From the NCBI GenBank assembly GCA_025403435.1, contig CM046354.1:15793836-15857835 (forward strand): a stretch of 64,000 bases of DNA, in the 5' to 3' direction. The position numbers and the translations under genes were made by a program. Shown here piece by piece: positions 61,161-64,000 of this stretch (its first letter is position 1; every line of letters starts with the position of its first letter). Source of the stretch: Artocarpus heterophyllus. Taxonomy: Eukaryota; Streptophyta; Magnoliopsida; Rosales; Moraceae. The notes under the pieces are model-generated. The model did no database searches and was not told the origin of the DNA. It saw nothing but the letters and a program-made list of their open reading frames with translations.

Positions 61161-64000
61161 ATGGTTGGTGAAGTGGAACAAGGAGATTCTGAGACGCAAG
61201 GAGATCTCTCAATGAGGAACAAACTTTCGTCTGAGAAGTTGAAGAGATTAGACTCCTTAGACATTGAAACTCGCACCATTCCCGGGCATTCTGATCGCCA
61301 TGGCTCCAAGGTCTCCTATCCTTCTTTTTTTTTTTTTTTTTTTCCTTTCTTCTGGTCTTCTAATTCAATTTTCTTTTTTCTTAATCTCGAGTTTACATAT
61401 ATTTTATTTTAAAAAAGTTAAATATTTTTTTTATTAATGTACGTTTTTCCCCTTGGATAACCAAATAACGATGTATAACTTCTTGATTGTTTTCATTGGC
61501 AAAATTATGCTAATAGTCGTTGTTTCTTATTTGTTTTTTTTGTAGGATTGGTAGATGATTTATTGCAGTTTTTCTGAAGACAAAATGAAATAAGTTATAA
61601 TTATATTTGGGATTAATGTAATTTTAGGGTATGAAATGGTCGGTGATATTGCATCTAGCATTCTAGAGCATTGGAGTTGTTTACGGTGACATTGGGACTT
61701 CACCTTTATACGTGTATGCGAGCGTCTTCCCAAATGGTATCAAACATGAAGACGACACTTTGGGTGCTCTTTCAGTTATCTTTTATACACTCACCTTAAG
61801 CACATTGGTCAAGTACGTCTTCAATGTTTTACAGGCGACCGACAATGGTGACGGTATGTTTTTTTTTTTTCCTCAATATTTTATGATTTTTTTCTTAACC
61901 TTTTCTAGTAGCGGAGCCAGGCATTTTTCTTACTAAGGCGCAAAGAAAAAAAAAATAGAATTTTATCTAATGAATATAGAGTTATATATTTTTTGACTTA
62001 ATGGGGTTATAGTTATAATTTTTCTTATAAAATGAGAGACACAATAACATCTTTCAAGTATTCTGTAGGGACACGGTGACAAATGTTTTCAAAATAAAGA
62101 GGTGAAATTTTTTTCGATATAAAACACTCATGTCAATGTCGATAAAAAACTAATTTGAATTCTTTGTTTGATTGGAAAAAATTAGAAAAAAATAGGTATT
62201 TCAACGTCCTTTTTTTTCTTTTTTCTAATTCTAAATAGATGACCTATATTATATAAAAAGTAAGAGGAATTCTTTGGATTTGAAGAAAAGAAATGAAACA
62301 ACTTTGTTGACATTTATTTATTTGGTCAGGAGAGTCCTTAGAAAACTCTAATTTTTTGAAAAAAAAAAATAGGGCAAAAAGTATTAATTTTTAAAAATTG
62401 AGCAGGGCCGCATAACTTGTCTCTACCAATGACCTCTTTTGTGCGTGTGCATTTGTGTGTTTGGTTCGAATTAAAGTCTCGTGGTTTCGCCTAAAATCAC
62501 ATGATCTAGCGTTCTAGGGTTTGGGTGGGGTGGGACTTTGAAGGAGGTTGTGGGTTTGATTCTACCTCGTATTAAAAAAAAAGGTTCTTGTTTTCTTAAT
62601 TAAAAGTTATTACATTGATATTATATGCCATTATCAATTGTTGAAGCAAATTATTCTGCGTCATTTAGCCAATCTAAGCCTAATTATAACCTTCATTACG
62701 CTGTATTTTATTGCAATTGGTGCTTCAATCATAACCAAGCTATATTTGACCACATCTTGAAAAATGATGAAAGAAAATCTTTGGGATTGGAAATTGTATT
62801 TCGTTTTGAAAATATGAAAATAAAATATTGGGAAAAATCTCAAATCTTTTGCTTTGTATTCTCAAACCTAGTACTTGGATTAGTTACAAGTACTAGAGAA
62901 AACTCAAACCTACACAATTTATATATAGACGTCATCAATTTCAATAGGAGGGACGTTTGCTATGTATTCTCTCATATGCCGGTATGCAAATGTTGGATTG
63001 ACCCCAAGTGAGCAAGCCGAGGACAAGAATATCTCAAATTTCCTGCTTGAGATACCGTCTAACCGCCTTAAGAGGGTGACATGGATTAAAGCTAAGCTAG
63101 AGAAGAGCAACTTCGTCAAGCATTTGCTATTGTTTGTCACGATCGTTGGCACTTCCATGTTGATTGGGGATGGCATTTTCACTCCTTGCATCTCTGGTAT
63201 TTATAAAATTTCCTTCTCTCATTGAGTTCTGTCATTGTCGGTTTACAATTGTTACATAAATTAGATTCTGAAATCACTTTTTGTTCTAATCTGTTCGTAG
63301 TTTTGTTGGCTGTTGGAGGTATCAAGGAAGCAACGCCAACTATGACACAAGGTATCAAAGTTGAATTAACATTAAAAAATGTTGTATGCTATAATCTTAC
63401 CAGCATTCATAAATGTTAATTGCTTTATTTATTTATTTTTGGTTGACAGGTAAGATTGTTTGGATATCAGTGGTCATGTTGATTGCTTTATTTATGTTTC
63501 AAAGATTTGGAACTGACAAAATGGGCAACAGTTTTGCTCCAATACTTTGTCTCTGGTTTGCATTTCTTGCTGGCATTGGGCTCTATAATTTCTTTAAGTT
63601 CGACCCTTCCGTTATCAAAGCTATATATCCAAAATACATAGTGGACTACTTTATCAGGAACAAAAAAGACGCTTGGATTTCCCTTGGTGGCACTGTCTTA
63701 TGCATAACAGGTTCCAAATTCTAATTCATCCTCCATACTACTAGAAATGCAATTGTATAGTTTATAACCCGTTTGCAATATATATTTTTAATAAACTTTG
63801 CAGGAGCTGAAGCTCTATTTGCTGATGTGGGACACTTCACCGTGAGGTCCATTAGACTCAGCGCTTGCGTTGTAGCATATCCAGCTATTATCTTAGCCTA
63901 TGCTGGACAAACCGCTTTTCTTGGTAAGCATGCTGATGATGTTGCTGACACTTTCTACAAGTCCATTCCAGGTGAAAATCTTTACGCATCTAAGACTCTT
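61161..64000 (+). pseudogene. HAK/KUP potassium transporter, last tandem copy, 3' end off-window, TAG in exon 2
   Basis: Six exons are visible: 61161-61310, 61628-61853, 62948-63196, 63301-63351, 63450-63710, 63804-63971, with GT-AG junctions and lengths matching the neighbour (249, 51, 261 and 168 bases for exons 3-6). It starts MVGEVEQGDSE and shares RLDSLDIETR with the neighbour. Exon 2 has [16 protein letters not shown], but codon 61664-61666 is TAG where both other copies have CAG (LAFQSIG). Otherwise the frame is clean and key motifs are kept ([38 protein letters not shown]). This is either a very young pseudogene or a sequence error. Exons 7-8 should follow beyond 64000. I chose pseudogene because of the stop. 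Confidence 0.8.
61908..62600. other. Intron 2 of the last HAK copy: transposon-like and SINE-like debris
   Basis: AGTAGCGGAGCCAGGCATTT at about 61907 is a phrase common at ends of plant transposons, and CAGGGCCGCATAACTTG occurs near 62403. At about 62490-62585 a block with TCTAGCGTTCTAGGG, GTGGGTTTGATTC (like a pol III B box) and an A-run resembles a tRNA-derived SINE. Neither has a clean target duplication. Confidence 0.3.

Noticed and set aside
1..64000. CRISPR arrays, operons, tRNA or rRNA genes
   Set aside because: No such structure was seen; repeats in the window are plant transposon sequence, and no cloverleaf or rRNA segment was recognised by eye.

Overview
This is plant nuclear DNA, most likely from a eudicot. 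It is AT-rich, its genes are split by GT-AG introns, it carries Ty3/gypsy, hAT, CACTA and MITE-type elements, and it encodes KT/HAK/KUP potassium transporters. I could not name the species. No self-contained new biological system was found. The most unusual signals are arrays of GC-rich near-palindromes in two unrelated LTR families, a giant inverted repeat, and a transporter cluster in which each visible copy carries a different lesion.

The first 42 kb is almost entirely nested transposons. A minus-strand Athila-like Ty3/gypsy element (A) runs in from off the left edge to its 5' LTR, which ends at 17038. A plus-strand Tekay/Del-like chromovirus (B, 3720-14561) is inserted in the gag gene of A with a 5-bp target duplication. 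A dispersed repeat, a Tourist-type MITE and a solo LTR of the B family (18965-21951) follow. Next come a MITE-like inverted repeat (about 23130-23850) and a large inverted repeat (about 24060-28200) whose right arm is split by a 2.3-kb solo LTR-like insertion. A RICESLEEPER/DAYSLEEPER-type hAT transposase pseudogene (29213-42078) is interrupted by a second full-length B-family element (C, 30450-41462, minus strand). All the transposon genes seen are broken by stops, frameshifts or lost catalytic residues.

From 42 kb to the end lies a tandem group I HAK-type K+ transporter cluster on the plus strand. It holds a truncated pseudogene (43570-45063), one complete eight-exon gene of 798 codons (46212-54682), and the first six exons of a further copy (61161 to beyond 64000). 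A CACTA element with a TTA target duplication sits in intron 2 of the complete gene, and a truncated CACTA joins the hAT remnant to the HAK pseudogene. The complete gene has a GC splice donor after exon 1, and the last copy has a TAG codon in exon 2.

Between the two larger HAK genes are a second copy of the dispersed repeat with a hAT-type MITE inside it, a tandem array of roughly 105-bp units, and a short fragment of a NOT4-type RING exon. The HAK products would act together only as parallel K+ uptake proteins. The transposons show a time order: each host element is older than what lies inside it.
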